Source: Paenibacillus kribbensis
Lineage (GTDB): Bacteria > Bacillota > Bacilli > Paenibacillales > Paenibacillaceae
Assembly: GCF_002240415.1 (NCBI RefSeq)
Contig: NZ_CP020028.1
Coordinates: forward strand, 4,303,501 to 4,367,500
Direction: 5' to 3'
DNA length: 64,000 nucleotides
Shown piece after piece: positions 17,386 through 27,300 of this stretch. The position numbers and the translations under genes are program-made. The notes under the pieces are model-generated. The model was not told where the DNA came from. It saw only the letters and a list, made by a program, of their open reading frames with translations, and ran no database searches. How positions within the stretch are numbered: position 1 is the stretch's first letter; every line of letters starts with the position of its first letter.

Positions 17386-18321
17386 TCACCCCGCAGCTGA
17401 CTCGCTTTTCCGGTTGCGCAATGTATCCAGCGTCCCACGAATACTTTCAAACCTGCATCGGTTCAACAGCTTCCTGCCCTCAGTACGTGCCAGCAGGGAA
17501 TCCACCGTGATGTATAATACTTTGGCCGCCGTCTTTGCCATCAGCATGACGTTGCCGAGCAAGCCAGCGGCCTGTGCAGCGTTAGACATGCCCTGACAGT
17601 AGTAGCGGTTCATGATCCATTCCTTCGTTAATCGTGTAGCCGGAACAAAATGCTTCACAGCCATGTGAGGATGGTACATGATCGTCCCACCATTTTTACG
17701 AATTTGCTCAAATACCCACGACTCTTCACCAGACAAAAGGATATCTCCTTTTCTGCCCAAGTGAAGCGGGAACATGACGGCAGCAAAGGCCGTTTTGCGC
17801 ATAGCCATGTTGGCTCCAAACGGATTCAGTCCCACCGGATATTCGCGGACCGCTGACCCCAGATCAATAATCGTGTAAGGAAGCTCAAGCGGTCCTGTTA
17901 GCCACCCCGGTCGTTCCACCTCAAACATAGGCTCAATTTTTCCACCCATTGCCGTCAGCTCGGGATTGTTCCCGAAGGCCGCCATAATCGTTTGCAGCCA
18001 TGTAACACACGGGATCGCATCATCATCCAGAAAAGCAATGACGTCTGCTCTCGATAACGTAATGCCTGCATTACGAGCAGCAGACAACCCTTGTTCGCGC
18101 TCATAATGATATCGGAGGTGAATATCCTGACCATGTGCAACACTAAATCTTTTGATCGTTGCCGCTGTATGATCGGTGGATCGGTTATCGACCACAATGA
18201 TCTCGGCCAGCGCAAGGTCCTCCAGCTCCAACAGGGACATTAACGTTTTCTCCAGCAGGTCCGCCCGGTTATAGGTGCAAATAACGACGGACACTGCGGG
18301 ACATCGCTTGAATGCATCCAT
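17386..18321 (-). CDS. Glycosyltransferase family 2
   Basis: 311 aa. GT-A signatures are VSVVICTYNRADLLEKTL, EIIVVDNRSTDHT, REQGLSAARNAGI and the metal site FLDDDAIP. GANMAMRKTAF and the GDILLSGEES-W segment form the acceptor side. The ATG at 18321 shares a base with the TGA of the upstream sugar transferase (TGATG), so ribosomes probably reinitiate. Being next after the initiating transferase it is a good candidate to add the second sugar (inference). Confidence 0.88.
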   Translation of the reverse strand: MDAFKRCPAVSVVICTYNRADLLEKTLMSLLELEDLALAEIIVVDNRSTDHTAATIKRFSVAHGQDIHLRYHYEREQGLSAARNAGITLSRADVIAFLDDDAIPCVTWLQTIMAAFGNNPELTAMGGKIEPMFEVERPGWLTGPLELPYTIIDLGSAVREYPVGLNPFGANMAMRKTAFAAVMFPLHLGRKGDILLSGEESWVFEQIRKNGGTIMYHPHMAVKHFVPATRLTKEWIMNRYYCQGMSNAAQAAGLLGNVMLMAKTAAKVLYITVDSLLARTEGRKLLNRCRFESIRGTLDTLRNRKSESAAG

Positions 18322-19019
18322 CAGTAAGCATCCTTGGAGAACAGCATTTTAACGCCTGTTTTCATGATGATTTTAAGATCGAGCCACGTATTGCGAGCAT
18401 GAATATACTTCAAATCCATTTGCACCATTTCATCGAAGCCAACGCTGTTACGTGCGCTCACCTGCCAGTAGCCGGTACAGCCCGGTGTTACAATCAGGCG
18501 TTGCTTGTCATAATCGGAGTATTGCTCAACCTCGCTGGGCAGTGGGGGGCGAGGACCCACTAAAGTCATGTCCCCGACCAATACGTTCCACAGCTGCGGA
18601 ATCTCATCAATACTCGTCTTGCGCAAAAAGCTGCCGATCTTCGTAATCCGAGGGTCGTTTTTAATTTTGAACATGGCGCCGCTCACTTCATTCAGCTCCA
18701 TCAAATCGTTTTTCAGCTCCTCGGCATTGGACACCATTGAACGGAATTTATACATGTTGAATAACTTCTCATTCTTGCCCACCCGAATTTGCTTGAAAAA
18801 CACGCTTCCCTTTGGATCTTCGAGCTTAATCAGCACACCCACCACCACAAAAAGCGGAAGCAAGACGATCAAACCCACGAAAGACAGCAGCATATCAAGG
18901 AGACGCTTTGTGACCAGGTAAGACGTTTTATCCTGAATTTGTGTATTTCCGTATGGCATGTAAAACGCTTTACCTGACATGACAGCCTCGCCGTCCTCCG
19001 GTAAATTTTCCATGCTCAT
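18321..19019 (-). CDS. Initiating sugar-phosphate transferase (polyprenyl-phosphate hexose-1-phosphate transferase, WcaJ/PssY class)
   Basis: 232 aa. This is the short monotopic form: one N-terminal hydrophobic re-entrant helix (LLDMLLSFVGLIVLLPLFVVVG) and then the catalytic domain. Key blocks are KGSVFFKQIRVGKNEKLF, MYKFRSM, SFLRKTSIDEIPQLWNVLVGDMTLVGPRPPLPSEVE (with the DE catalytic pair) and PGCTGYWQVSARNS. It loads the first sugar phosphate, probably glucose-1-P from UDP-Glc, onto undecaprenyl phosphate. The linked galU supports UDP-Glc as donor. Confidence 0.92.
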   Translation of the reverse strand: MSMENLPEDGEAVMSGKAFYMPYGNTQIQDKTSYLVTKRLLDMLLSFVGLIVLLPLFVVVGVLIKLEDPKGSVFFKQIRVGKNEKLFNMYKFRSMVSNAEELKNDLMELNEVSGAMFKIKNDPRITKIGSFLRKTSIDEIPQLWNVLVGDMTLVGPRPPLPSEVEQYSDYDKQRLIVTPGCTGYWQVSARNSVGFDEMVQMDLKYIHARNTWLDLKIIMKTGVKMLFSKDAY

Positions 19020-19035
19020 GCTGACGTACCCCCTC

Positions 19036-19929
19036 TCAACCTGCTGTAGTTGCTTTTTCGGTCTTTTTTAACCATTCATTCATGGCCTCCATAACCGGAT
19101 ACTTCAGATCATCGCTGGCGAGTGCAAATTCAAGTGTGGTTAGAATATATCCGAGGCGCTCACCTACGTCATAACGTGTACCTTCAAAATCATAAGCGTA
19201 CACGCGCTCGCTCTGATTCAGCTTTTGGATTGCATCCGTCAACTGAATTTCACCGCCAGCTCCTTTTTCCTGAAGATCGAGATATTTGAAAATTTTCGGC
19301 GAGAACACATAGCGACCCATAATAGCCAAGTCGGATGGAGCTGTGCCTGGAGCCGGTTTTTCTATAAAATTGTTCACTCGGTACAAACGTCCGTCCTGCT
19401 GGTCCGGTTCAATGATGCCATAGCGGTTCGTGAATTCCATCGGAACCCGCTGCACGCCGATCACGGAATTTTGTGTTTCCTCATACTGATCCATCAGCTG
19501 ACGCAGGCAAGGCTTCTGACCTGTTACGATATCATCGCCCAGCAATACACCGAACGGCTCGTCCCCGATAAAACGTCTTGCGCACCATACCGCATGCCCC
19601 AGACCTTTAGGTTCTTTCTGGCGAATGTAGTGAATTTCCACTCCCGAAGAGCGCTGTACTTCCTCCAGAAGCTTCAGCTTGCCGTCCTCCAGCAGCTTCG
19701 ATTCCAGCTCAAAAGCGTTGTCAAAGTGATCCTCAATCGCACGCTTGCCTTTACCTGTAACGATAATAATGTCCTCAATACCAGAAGCAATGGCTTCCTC
19801 AACGATATATTGAATCGTGGGCTTATTGATGATCGGAAGCATTTCCTTCGGCATCGCTTTTGTCGCAGGGAGGAAGCGTGTACCCAACCCTGCTGCTGGA
19901 ATAATGGCTTTTTTCACTCTCTTCATCAT
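19036..19929 (-). CDS. galU: UTP-glucose-1-phosphate uridylyltransferase
   Basis: 297 aa from ATG 19929. The upstream ATG 19938 touches the AGGAGA site and is too close, while 19929 gives 10-base spacing. [28 protein letters not shown] is the UTP-binding loop plus catalytic Lys region, and [21 protein letters not shown] and [10 protein letters not shown] are GalU/GtaB signatures. It makes UDP-glucose, the substrate of the initiating transferase and of Ugd in the same operon. Confidence 0.94.
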   Translation of the reverse strand: MMKRVKKAIIPAAGLGTRFLPATKAMPKEMLPIINKPTIQYIVEEAIASGIEDIIIVTGKGKRAIEDHFDNAFELESKLLEDGKLKLLEEVQRSSGVEIHYIRQKEPKGLGHAVWCARRFIGDEPFGVLLGDDIVTGQKPCLRQLMDQYEETQNSVIGVQRVPMEFTNRYGIIEPDQQDGRLYRVNNFIEKPAPGTAPSDLAIMGRYVFSPKIFKYLDLQEKGAGGEIQLTDAIQKLNQSERVYAYDFEGTRYDVGERLGYILTTLEFALASDDLKYPVMEAMNEWLKKTEKATTAG

Positions 19930-19967
19930 CGCACTCATTCTCCTTGCTTCATCGAATTTTGGTGTTG

Positions 19968-20606
19968 CTACTTCACCTGATTCATCACAATTCCAACCAG
20001 TGTTGCACTGGCCTGCTCCATGAGTTGCTTTGTTTTGCGTAGATCATCACGTTTGGTTCGGCCGTGTTTAGCGACGAGAATCACACCATCCGTCAAGCCT
20101 GCAACCAGGCGCGCATCCGTGTAGTTCAACGCCGGAGCCGAATCGAGCAGGATAATGTCGTATTCACGTTTTAGCTCTTCCAGCAGCTCTGTCATGCGTT
20201 CGCTGCCCAGCAGATCTGCTGCGTTATACAGGGTGTCTCCACCGGGAACAATTGATAGCTCCAGCCCACCATGTCTAACGATCGATTTGGAAGAAGCGCC
20301 GCCGCGCAAATAAGCCGATAAACCTCCGGTATTCTCCATTCCGAATATCTCGTGCAACGCCGGTTTGTGCAGATTGCAATCCACCAAAGCCACTTTCTTG
20401 CCTTCTTGTGCAAAAGTGACCCCGATATTGGCAAGCAGGGTTGTTTTGCCCGCTCCGCTTTCCGGCGAGGTCAGCAGTAGAACCGTTCCGCGGTCCTTGT
20501 GTCCAATCACCTGCTGCCGGATGTATGTACGGAGGGAACGAAATGATTCGGAGATATACGATGAAGGATTGCTTTCTGTAATCAACATGTCATTCAATCG
20601 CAGCAT
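19968..20606 (-). CDS. CpsD/CapB-type BY-kinase-like ATPase
   Basis: 212 aa with Walker A ([15 protein letters not shown], ~48-62), Walker A' ([12 protein letters not shown]) and Walker B ([10 protein letters not shown]). The N-terminal [11 protein letters not shown] oligomerisation motif is present. ATG 20606 has GGGGAG 7 bases upstream, and the gene overlaps the end of the Wzz-like gene by 17 bases. Such ATPases pair with a Wzz/CapA activator to control chain length and export. The protein ends GIVMNQVK without the tyrosine-rich tail of most BY-kinases, so autophosphorylation may be absent or occur elsewhere. Confidence 0.88.
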   Translation of the reverse strand: MLRLNDMLITESNPSSYISESFRSLRTYIRQQVIGHKDRGTVLLLTSPESGAGKTTLLANIGVTFAQEGKKVALVDCNLHKPALHEIFGMENTGGLSAYLRGGASSKSIVRHGGLELSIVPGGDTLYNAADLLGSERMTELLEELKREYDIILLDSAPALNYTDARLVAGLTDGVILVAKHGRTKRDDLRKTKQLMEQASATLVGIVMNQVK

Positions 20607-21333
20607 ATTTACGCTCCCCTACTCGTTCTTTAGAATTTCCGGTGGCCCCGTCGGTGTCCTTCTTGCGGATGACCGGTATAGATGCAATCACCGGAAGGCC
20701 GATATCTGCATCTGCCTCTTTTTCCGACCGCAGCGTACCGTTAATGCTTTCCAGGAACACAATCGTGCCCAGCGCAATCATCAGCGATACGAGGAGACTA
20801 ATCGCAATATTCATGAGCGGATTTCCATTAATCGGGTCAGGATTGGCCTGTGGGTCCGCTTCATTCAAAATTTTCACATTATTCAATTCCATCAATCCAG
20901 GAACCGTCTGCACGAATTTCTGGGCTACCGCGTTGACAACAGCTGCGGCTTGTGGATAGCTACCTGCCTCAAACGTCAAGCCGATAACCTGACTTTTATC
21001 CGAGGATTTAATCTGGAGCTTTTCTGCCAGCTTTTCCTGCGTCAAACCGAACTCAGGATGAGTCGTTACGACAGCCTCCATAATTTTAGGTGAAGTGAGA
21101 ATTTGCTTGTAGCTTTCCACCAAATTAAGACTTGTGTTGACGTCATTCAGATTGTTGCTTCCCTGCTTGCCGGAAATATGATTAACCAGCAGTTGGCTTG
21201 AAGCAGAATAGACTGGCTTCACGACAATATTGCTCACAATGTAAGTCGTCACGCATGAGAGGATGACAAAAATCGCAATCAGCCACAATCTTTTTTTGAT
21301 CAGGACCAGATAATCCAAAATGGTTTTCTCCAC
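20590..21333 (-). CDS. Wzz/CapA-type polysaccharide co-polymerase (BY-kinase activator)
   Basis: 247 aa starting at GTG 21333 with AGGAGGGAGG 6 bases upstream. Two membrane segments (~18-38 and ~172-193) bracket an extracellular domain, and the first is followed by PVYSASSQLLV. The C-terminal cytoplasmic tail (PVIASIPVIRKKD) is the usual contact with the ATPase encoded next. It is the first gene of the EPS operon and probably governs polymer length. Confidence 0.9.
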   Translation of the reverse strand: MEKTILDYLVLIKKRLWLIAIFVILSCVTTYIVSNIVVKPVYSASSQLLVNHISGKQGSNNLNDVNTSLNLVESYKQILTSPKIMEAVVTTHPEFGLTQEKLAEKLQIKSSDKSQVIGLTFEAGSYPQAAAVVNAVAQKFVQTVPGLMELNNVKILNEADPQANPDPINGNPLMNIAISLLVSLMIALGTIVFLESINGTLRSEKEADADIGLPVIASIPVIRKKDTDGATGNSKERVGERKYAAIE

Positions 21334-21475
21334 AAAAATCCTCCCTCCTATACCATTTCTCTTCTTATTCTAAGTATGACTTTATTGTAACAATTGGCCC
21401 TGTGAACGGCATGGGACCGAATGGCACTTTCTCCCTCACTAGAGGGGAAGGGGATTGTATACTTTTGGCTACGGC

Positions 21476-21495
21476 ATGGTATACTTTTGTACCAT
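21476..21495. promoter_or_regulatory. Candidate operator (dyad) upstream of the EPS operon
   Basis: ATGGTATACTTTTGTACCAT is a 20-bp inverted repeat (ATGGTA/TACCAT). The core GTATACTTTTG is repeated directly about 24 bases away at 21457-21467. The pair lies about 140 bases upstream of the first EPS gene, between it and the terminator of the response-regulator gene. A regulator binding here is inference. Confidence 0.4.
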
Positions 21496-21526
21496 ACTTT
21501 GTCGATTACAGAAAAATAAATCGAAA

Positions 21527-21568
21527 AAAAGCCCCAAAACCACCGGATTCGGTGATTTTGGGGCTTTT
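21527..21568. terminator. Bidirectional intrinsic terminator between the two-component and EPS operons
   Basis: Arms 21527-21545 and 21550-21568 form a 19-bp stem with one mismatch and a 4-base loop. A-runs on the left and T-runs on the right serve both strands. It lies 40 bases past the stop of the response-regulator gene and insulates the EPS operon. Confidence 0.85.
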
Positions 21569-21607
21569 CCAACATTCGCACACGGAAGTGCAGCGCAGCT
21601 TATGGTG

Positions 21608-22252
21608 TCAGCGCATCATCATATTGGTTGGCTCATACTTCGCCAGACCAATGGCATTGGCATACAACGCTGCCTGCGTACGATCTGCCAGCCGCAGCTT
21701 GGCCAGAATCTGACTGACATGTTTTTTTACAGTAAACTCACTGATAAATAACCGGGATGCAATTTCGCGGTTGCAGGCGCCCTGTCCCAGTTCGACCAAC
21801 ACTTCCTTTTCCTTCGGTGTCAGGTCGTCCGTCAGATTGCCAGCATCCTCGCGCAGCTTGTTTTCGAGAATAGCCGGATCATAATATTTGCGTCCTTTGT
21901 TGACCAGGTGAATCGCGTAAATTAGTTCCTCTGGCAAAGCCTCCTTAAGCACATAGCCGTCCACGGAAGCTTCCTCCGCTTTCAGAAAATCTTCACGTGT
22001 TGCAGAAGAGGTCAGCAAAATAAATTTGCTTCTGAACCCGCGCCCGCGCGCGACCTTGATAATATCCAGACCTGATTCGTCCGCTAGCTTCAAATCTAGC
22101 AGCACCAAGTCCGGATCGGTTTCCTCGATCACTACAAGTGCTTCCTGTTGATTCTGGGCCTCTCCCGCAAACTGGACATTGGGCTGCATGGATATAACTG
22201 CAGCAAGTCCTTTCCGTACCAAAGGATGATCATCGACAATGACAATTTTCAT
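21608..22252 (-). CDS. NarL/FixJ-family response regulator
   Basis: 214 aa. The receiver domain has DDHPLVRKG, phospho-acceptor Asp in VLLDLKLADESG (~54), LLTSSA and K in VLKEA. The C-terminal LuxR helix-turn-helix is LTPKEKEVLVELGQGACNREIASRLFISEFTVKKHVSQIL. AGGAGG precedes ATG 22252. It pairs with the histidine kinase 116 bases upstream. Its place directly before the EPS promoter makes control of EPS possible, but a terminator separates them and no direct proof is visible. Confidence 0.92.
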   Translation of the reverse strand: MKIVIVDDHPLVRKGLAAVISMQPNVQFAGEAQNQQEALVVIEETDPDLVLLDLKLADESGLDIIKVARGRGFRSKFILLTSSATREDFLKAEEASVDGYVLKEALPEELIYAIHLVNKGRKYYDPAILENKLREDAGNLTDDLTPKEKEVLVELGQGACNREIASRLFISEFTVKKHVSQILAKLRLADRTQAALYANAIGLAKYEPTNMMMR

Positions 22253-22368
22253 GATTCGGCCTCCTGTCTACAGTTCAGGATTTGCACAATCCCTATGTAT
22301 CCGATTGTTACCGCAGATTTTGTATTGCAGGATGTTCACACATCTTATTTAAGGATTTTTGCAAAACC

Positions 22369-24006
22369 CTATTCATAAGCATTTACCGGAATGGACAATC
22401 GGATTTGTGTTCCCTCTCCGATTCGACTAGAAATATCAAATTCGCCTCCCATCGATTGAGCTAAATATTCCATATTCATCATGCCCAGGCCCCCGCCTGC
22501 ACTGACCACCTCACCTCCTGCTACCATTCTCGCCGTCTCAAACCCTACTCCGTCGTCATGAATAGACAGTCTAATCACTTGGGGCGTCAATTTTAACTTC
22601 ACATCAATTCGTTTGGCCAATCCATGCCGGATTGCGTTCCCCGCTGCTTCGGAAATGATGCGGAACAAAGCCTTTTGATACAAGTACGGAAGAGAATAAT
22701 GATCACCATGAATATCAAAGTCAATTTGTACATGGTTCAGCTTGGAGAGCGTATGCAGATGGCTTTTCACCGTCCCTAACCAAGTTGAGCCTCCGCTTTT
22801 TTTCGAGCTTAGGCTATGAATTGCCCCTTTCAGCTCCCTGACCGCTTGGTTGGCCGATTGCTGAATTAGCTCGATTTGCTCCTCCACCTGCTCCTTAGGC
22901 TGATGACACCAGGTTTGCCGGAGAGAATGCGTTGCGTACACAATACCAAACAGACTTTGTGACACATTATCATGCATCTCATTCGCAATCCGATTTTGCT
23001 CGTTCCTTACAATCAGCTGATTTTCAACACGTTCCAACTCGTAGCGCTCCAGAAACACCGCACTCAGCTCGGCCAAGAAAATCAGTTGCTGCACAAGCCA
23101 GCGTCTTCCTGTCAGACTTTGATCCGGACCCAGTTGAAGACCAATCGTCGCCACAAAACGGGTCGTCATCGGTACTGTGATCATCAGAAAATCCCCCCAT
23201 TCCGGCAGGTGTTTGAAAAATGGCTCGCGCTCTTCCCTGAATTCCTCCCGATAATTCCCCAGCACCTCGAACAGCTGCTCCTCTTCCTCTACCGTCCAGC
23301 CTGTCTGACTGCTTTCCGGCGCATCCTCCTCCTGACTATCCAGCCAGAAAAATGCACGGCTCTGCTTCGTCAGCTTAACGGTATAGTCCGAGATCACCTG
23401 CCCCAGATTCAACGCTTCATTGTGACTGGTCGTCTCCATGATGTGGTAAATCGACTTGATATGATCCATCGTCTCGTTGGCTTGTTCCTTTGCCACCTTC
23501 AGTTCGTCTTTCATGACTCCGATAACCTGCATTGCCATGGTGGTTACGATCAGTACCAAAAACAAATTGATGTTCTGCAGTACAAGATCCCATAAAAAAT
23601 ATTGACCTGGTGTAAAAAAGATATAACAAAATGTGAGTACCAAGCCGATATAAGAAAGGAGGAGGGTCCAACTATACCTCATAGATAGGTGGGCACAAGC
23701 CACCAGCATAGGGGTAATGACATACCATTTGAACGGACTATCCATCCCTCCCGTCGGGAACAGCAACAAAATGATCCCTGCGGTTTCTAACGCAATACTG
23801 CATTTCAATACCATATCATGAAGTCTGTACTTTCGGTAAATCCAAGTAAATACTGTAACTGATAAAAATAGAAACACAATCAATAATAGCTTCTGCCACA
23901 CGATTAATCTGGATTGTTCGAACAGAAAAACAAGTGACGTTAAAGATAGTGATACATAACGGTACAAAAAAATCATTTTGTCTTCTGCTGACTTCTTCAA
24001 CTTCAT
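22369..24006 (-). CDS. NarL-type sensor histidine kinase (HisKA_3)
   Basis: 545 aa. About six N-terminal membrane helices (residues ~15-185) form a MASE-like sensor. A coiled linker and a GAF-like region (~200-335) follow, then the HisKA_3 dimerisation block NEQNRIANEMHDNVSQSLFG with the phospho-His, and a HATPase_c domain with ISEAAGNAIRHG (N box), DDGVGF (G1) and GGGLGMMNM (G2). No extracellular loop is large, so the signal may be sensed within the membrane or cytoplasm. It probably phosphorylates the adjacent regulator. Confidence 0.9.
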   Translation of the reverse strand: MKLKKSAEDKMIFLYRYVSLSLTSLVFLFEQSRLIVWQKLLLIVFLFLSVTVFTWIYRKYRLHDMVLKCSIALETAGIILLLFPTGGMDSPFKWYVITPMLVACAHLSMRYSWTLLLSYIGLVLTFCYIFFTPGQYFLWDLVLQNINLFLVLIVTTMAMQVIGVMKDELKVAKEQANETMDHIKSIYHIMETTSHNEALNLGQVISDYTVKLTKQSRAFFWLDSQEEDAPESSQTGWTVEEEEQLFEVLGNYREEFREEREPFFKHLPEWGDFLMITVPMTTRFVATIGLQLGPDQSLTGRRWLVQQLIFLAELSAVFLERYELERVENQLIVRNEQNRIANEMHDNVSQSLFGIVYATHSLRQTWCHQPKEQVEEQIELIQQSANQAVRELKGAIHSLSSKKSGGSTWLGTVKSHLHTLSKLNHVQIDFDIHGDHYSLPYLYQKALFRIISEAAGNAIRHGLAKRIDVKLKLTPQVIRLSIHDDGVGFETARMVAGGEVVSAGGGLGMMNMEYLAQSMGGEFDISSRIGEGTQIRLSIPVNAYE

Positions 24007-24246
24007 CCTGTCACCCTATTCTGTGTTTTGAAGGGACGATGGGCGTATTGGGTTTGTTTGTGCACTATAAAAAAATCATAACCAATCCAAAAATAAATAA
24101 CAAGACATAAACTCTAACGTAAACGGTTACATTCAAAAAAATTTGGTACTTTTTATAATATATCTACCGTTTCAGGAAAACATTTTCGGGGTAATGTCAG
24201 AGTTTATGACGTTTGTCAAGGACATAAATTACATTTTAACCAAACT
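24007..24246. other. Intergenic region with an inverted repeat, upstream of the histidine kinase gene
   Basis: No gene is seen. The stretch is AT-rich and contains a 10-bp inverted repeat (CATAAACTCT at 24107-24116, AGAGTTTATG at 24199-24208) enclosing a smaller dyad near GTAAACGGTTAC. It should hold the kinase gene's promoter, reading leftward; I cannot fix the -10 and -35 boxes. Confidence 0.4.
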
Positions 24247-24308
24247 AAAAAAGGGACTTGCTGGTACCCCCCTGATTATAACAGCGGTATTCAGCAAGTC
24301 CTTTTTTA
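24247..24308. terminator. Intrinsic terminator of gltB
   Basis: TAAAAAAGGGACTTGCTG on the left pairs with CAGCAAGTCCTTTTTTA on the right, with one extra G, around a loop of about 28 bases. Homopolymer tracts serve both strands. It lies 20 bases past the gltB stop codon. Confidence 0.8.
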
Positions 24309-24328
24309 ATAAACTGGATGGGTCTGCA

Positions 24329-27300
24329 TTAGCCCCCGGCGCGTGCCAATTCACGCATATTGGCTTCAAACGCTGCCAGCAGAGCTTCATCCCCACTCAG
24401 ACCAGTGGCCTCTTCTTTTTGGATCTGTTCCATCATACGCTTGTAGTCCTTTGGAATTACCCGAACAAACTGCTGAACCGCAATCTGCCAGTCCTCCAAA
24501 ATACGTTGTCCTGCTTCACTGCCCGTATAAGTGACATGGCGCTGAATCAAGCCGCGCAGCTCCGCTGCTTCCGCAGGGTCTTCCACGCCTTCCAGCAACA
24601 CCATTTCCAGATTACAACGGTTCAGGAACGTTCCCTCAGGATCATAGACATATGCAATCCCTCCAGACATCCCGGCTCCAAAATTCCGTCCGGTTCCGCC
24701 CAGTACAACTACACGTCCACCCGTCATATATTCGCAGCCATGATCGCCGACACCCTCGACAACAATACGTGCCCCGGAATTCCGTACGGCAAAGCGCTCT
24801 CCAGCAATTCCGCTAATATAAGCTTCCCCGCTGGTCGCTCCATACAAGGCTGTATTTCCAATAATAATGTTCTCTTCTGCTTTAAAGGTCGCTTTGTGAG
24901 ATTTTCTCACAATGACCTTACCGCCAGATAGCCCTTTACCGACGTAGTCATTACTGTCGCCCTCTACACTTAGCGTAATGCCTTTCGGAATAAATGCTCC
25001 GAAGCTCTGACCTGCCGAGCCAACGAAGTTAAAGCGAATAGTATCTTCAGGCAGACCTGCTGCGCCATACTTGCGGGTGACCTCGCTGCCCAGAATCGTA
25101 CCTACGGCCCGATTCACGTTCGTTATAGGCAGGGTCCCCTCTACAGGTGTTCCGTTCGCCAGCGCCTCCGCAGCCATGGGTACGAGCTTCTGCATATCAA
25201 GCGTTTCTTCCAGGCCGTGATTTTGGCGTTGTACACGGTAACGCACGCTGCCGTCTTCCAGCTCAGGAACATGCAGCAGCAAGCTCAGGTCTACACCCTT
25301 CTTCTTCCAGTGCGAATCGGCGTTCACGGTATCCAAGCAATCTGTGCGTCCGATCATTTCCTGAATCGTGCGGAAGCCCAGCTCCGCCATAATTTCACGG
25401 ACATCTTCTGCGATAAAGCGCATAAAATTCACCACATGGGCAGGATCACCCATATAATTTTTGCGCAGCTCCGGATTCTGCGTAGCCACACCAACCGGAC
25501 ATGTATCCATTTGGCATACCCGCATCATAATACAGCCCAATGCCACGAGTGGCGCTGTAGAAAAGCCATATTCTTCTGCACCCAGCAGGGCAGCTACGAC
25601 CAAATCGCGGCCAGACAGCATCTTGCCGTCTGTCTCCAGCACCACGCGGTCGCGCAGGTTATTCAGCATCAGCGTCTGATGCGTTTCGGCCAGCCCCAGC
25701 TCCCAAGGCATACCCGCATGACGGATGGAGCCTTGCGGAGAAGCACCTGTACCGCCGTCATAGCCGCTGACCAGAATAATGTCAGCACGGCCTTTCGCTA
25801 CCCCCGTAGCAATCGTGCCTACGCCTGCCTCTGACACCAGCTTCACGTTAATGTCAGCACGCGGGTTGGCGTTTTTGAGATCGTAGATCAGCTCTGCCAA
25901 ATCCTCGATAGAATAAATATCGTGATGCGGCGGTGGCGAAATCAAGCCTACACCTGGCGTAGAACCACGTACCTCGGCGACCCAAGGATACACCTTGCGT
26001 CCCGGCAACTGTCCGCCCTCGCCCGGCTTTGCGCCTTGCGCCATTTTGATCTGAATTTCGTCGGCATTCACCAGGTAATTCGACGTTACACCGAATCGGC
26101 CAGATGCTACCTGCTTGATCGAACTGCGACGAGAATCGCCATTAGCATCCGGTATGAAACGTGCAGGGTTCTCCCCGCCTTCACCCGTGTTGCTCTTGCC
26201 GCCGATACGGTTCATTGCAATCGCCATATCCTCATGGGCTTCCTGGCTAATGGAGCCAAAAGACATAGCTCCTGTTTTAAAGCGACGCATAATCGAAGCA
26301 GCAGATTCCACTTCCTCCAGCGGCACAGACTCACCGGCAGGCTTTAGTTGGAGCATGGAGCGGATCGTCAAATACTGTTTGGATTCGCCTTGCACCAGCT
26401 TGGCGTATTTCTTGTAAAGCTCGTAGTCTCCCGAACGAACGGACTGCTGGAGCAAATGGACCGTTTGCGGGTTAAACAAATGCTCTTCCCCGTCGTTACG
26501 CCATTGGTATTCGCCGCCCGAATCCAGCACCTTGTCGTTGCCATCCTTGTCGGTAAAAGCACGGTTATGGTGGGCCAGCGCTTCCATCGTCACTTCCTCC
26601 AGACCAATACCGCCAATGCGGGAAGGCGTCCAGGTAAAGTAACGGTCAACAAAATCCTGCTTCAGACCTACGGCCTCGAAAATTTGGGCTCCACGGTAGG
26701 ATTGAATCGTGGAAATACCCATTTTGGACAATATTTTTACGACACCCTTGGTAGCCGCCTTAATATAATTTTTAACTGCTTTTTCGTGCGAAATGCCGCG
26801 CAGCAAGCCCTGTTGAATCATGATATCCAGCGTTTCAAAGGCCAGATACGGGTTAACCGCGCTCACGCCGTAGCCAAGCAGCACCGCATAATGGTGAACA
26901 TCTCTTGGCTCTCCGGACTCCAGCAAAATGCTTACACGTGTGCGTGTGCCCTGTTTGATCAGATGGTGATGCAGGCTGGAAACAGCCAGCAACGCCGGAA
27001 TGGCCGCATTGTCTGCATCCACTCCACGGTCAGACAGAATGAGGATGTTATGCCCCTTGTCAATGACACGGTCAGCCGCTTCAAACAATCCTTCCAGTGC
27101 CTTACGCAAGCCTTCTGCGCCTTCCTTTGCTTCAAAGAAGATCGGAATCGTCATCGACTTGAAGCCCGGACGGTGTACATGGCGAATTTTGGCAAATTCT
27201 TCATTGGACAGCACCGGTGAGTCCAAACGAATCTGACGACAGCTTTCCGGCTCTGGATGCAGCAGGTTGCGCTCCGGTCCAATCGTAGTTGCCGTCGACG

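Noticed and set aside
21608..24006. The two-component system as the dedicated EPS regulator
   Set aside because: Adjacency alone supports it; a strong terminator separates the operons and no binding evidence is visible, so it is kept as a possibility only.
26348..27220. 290-aa plus-strand ORF opposite gltB
   Set aside because: Antisense shadow of a highly conserved gene; composition is implausible for a real protein.
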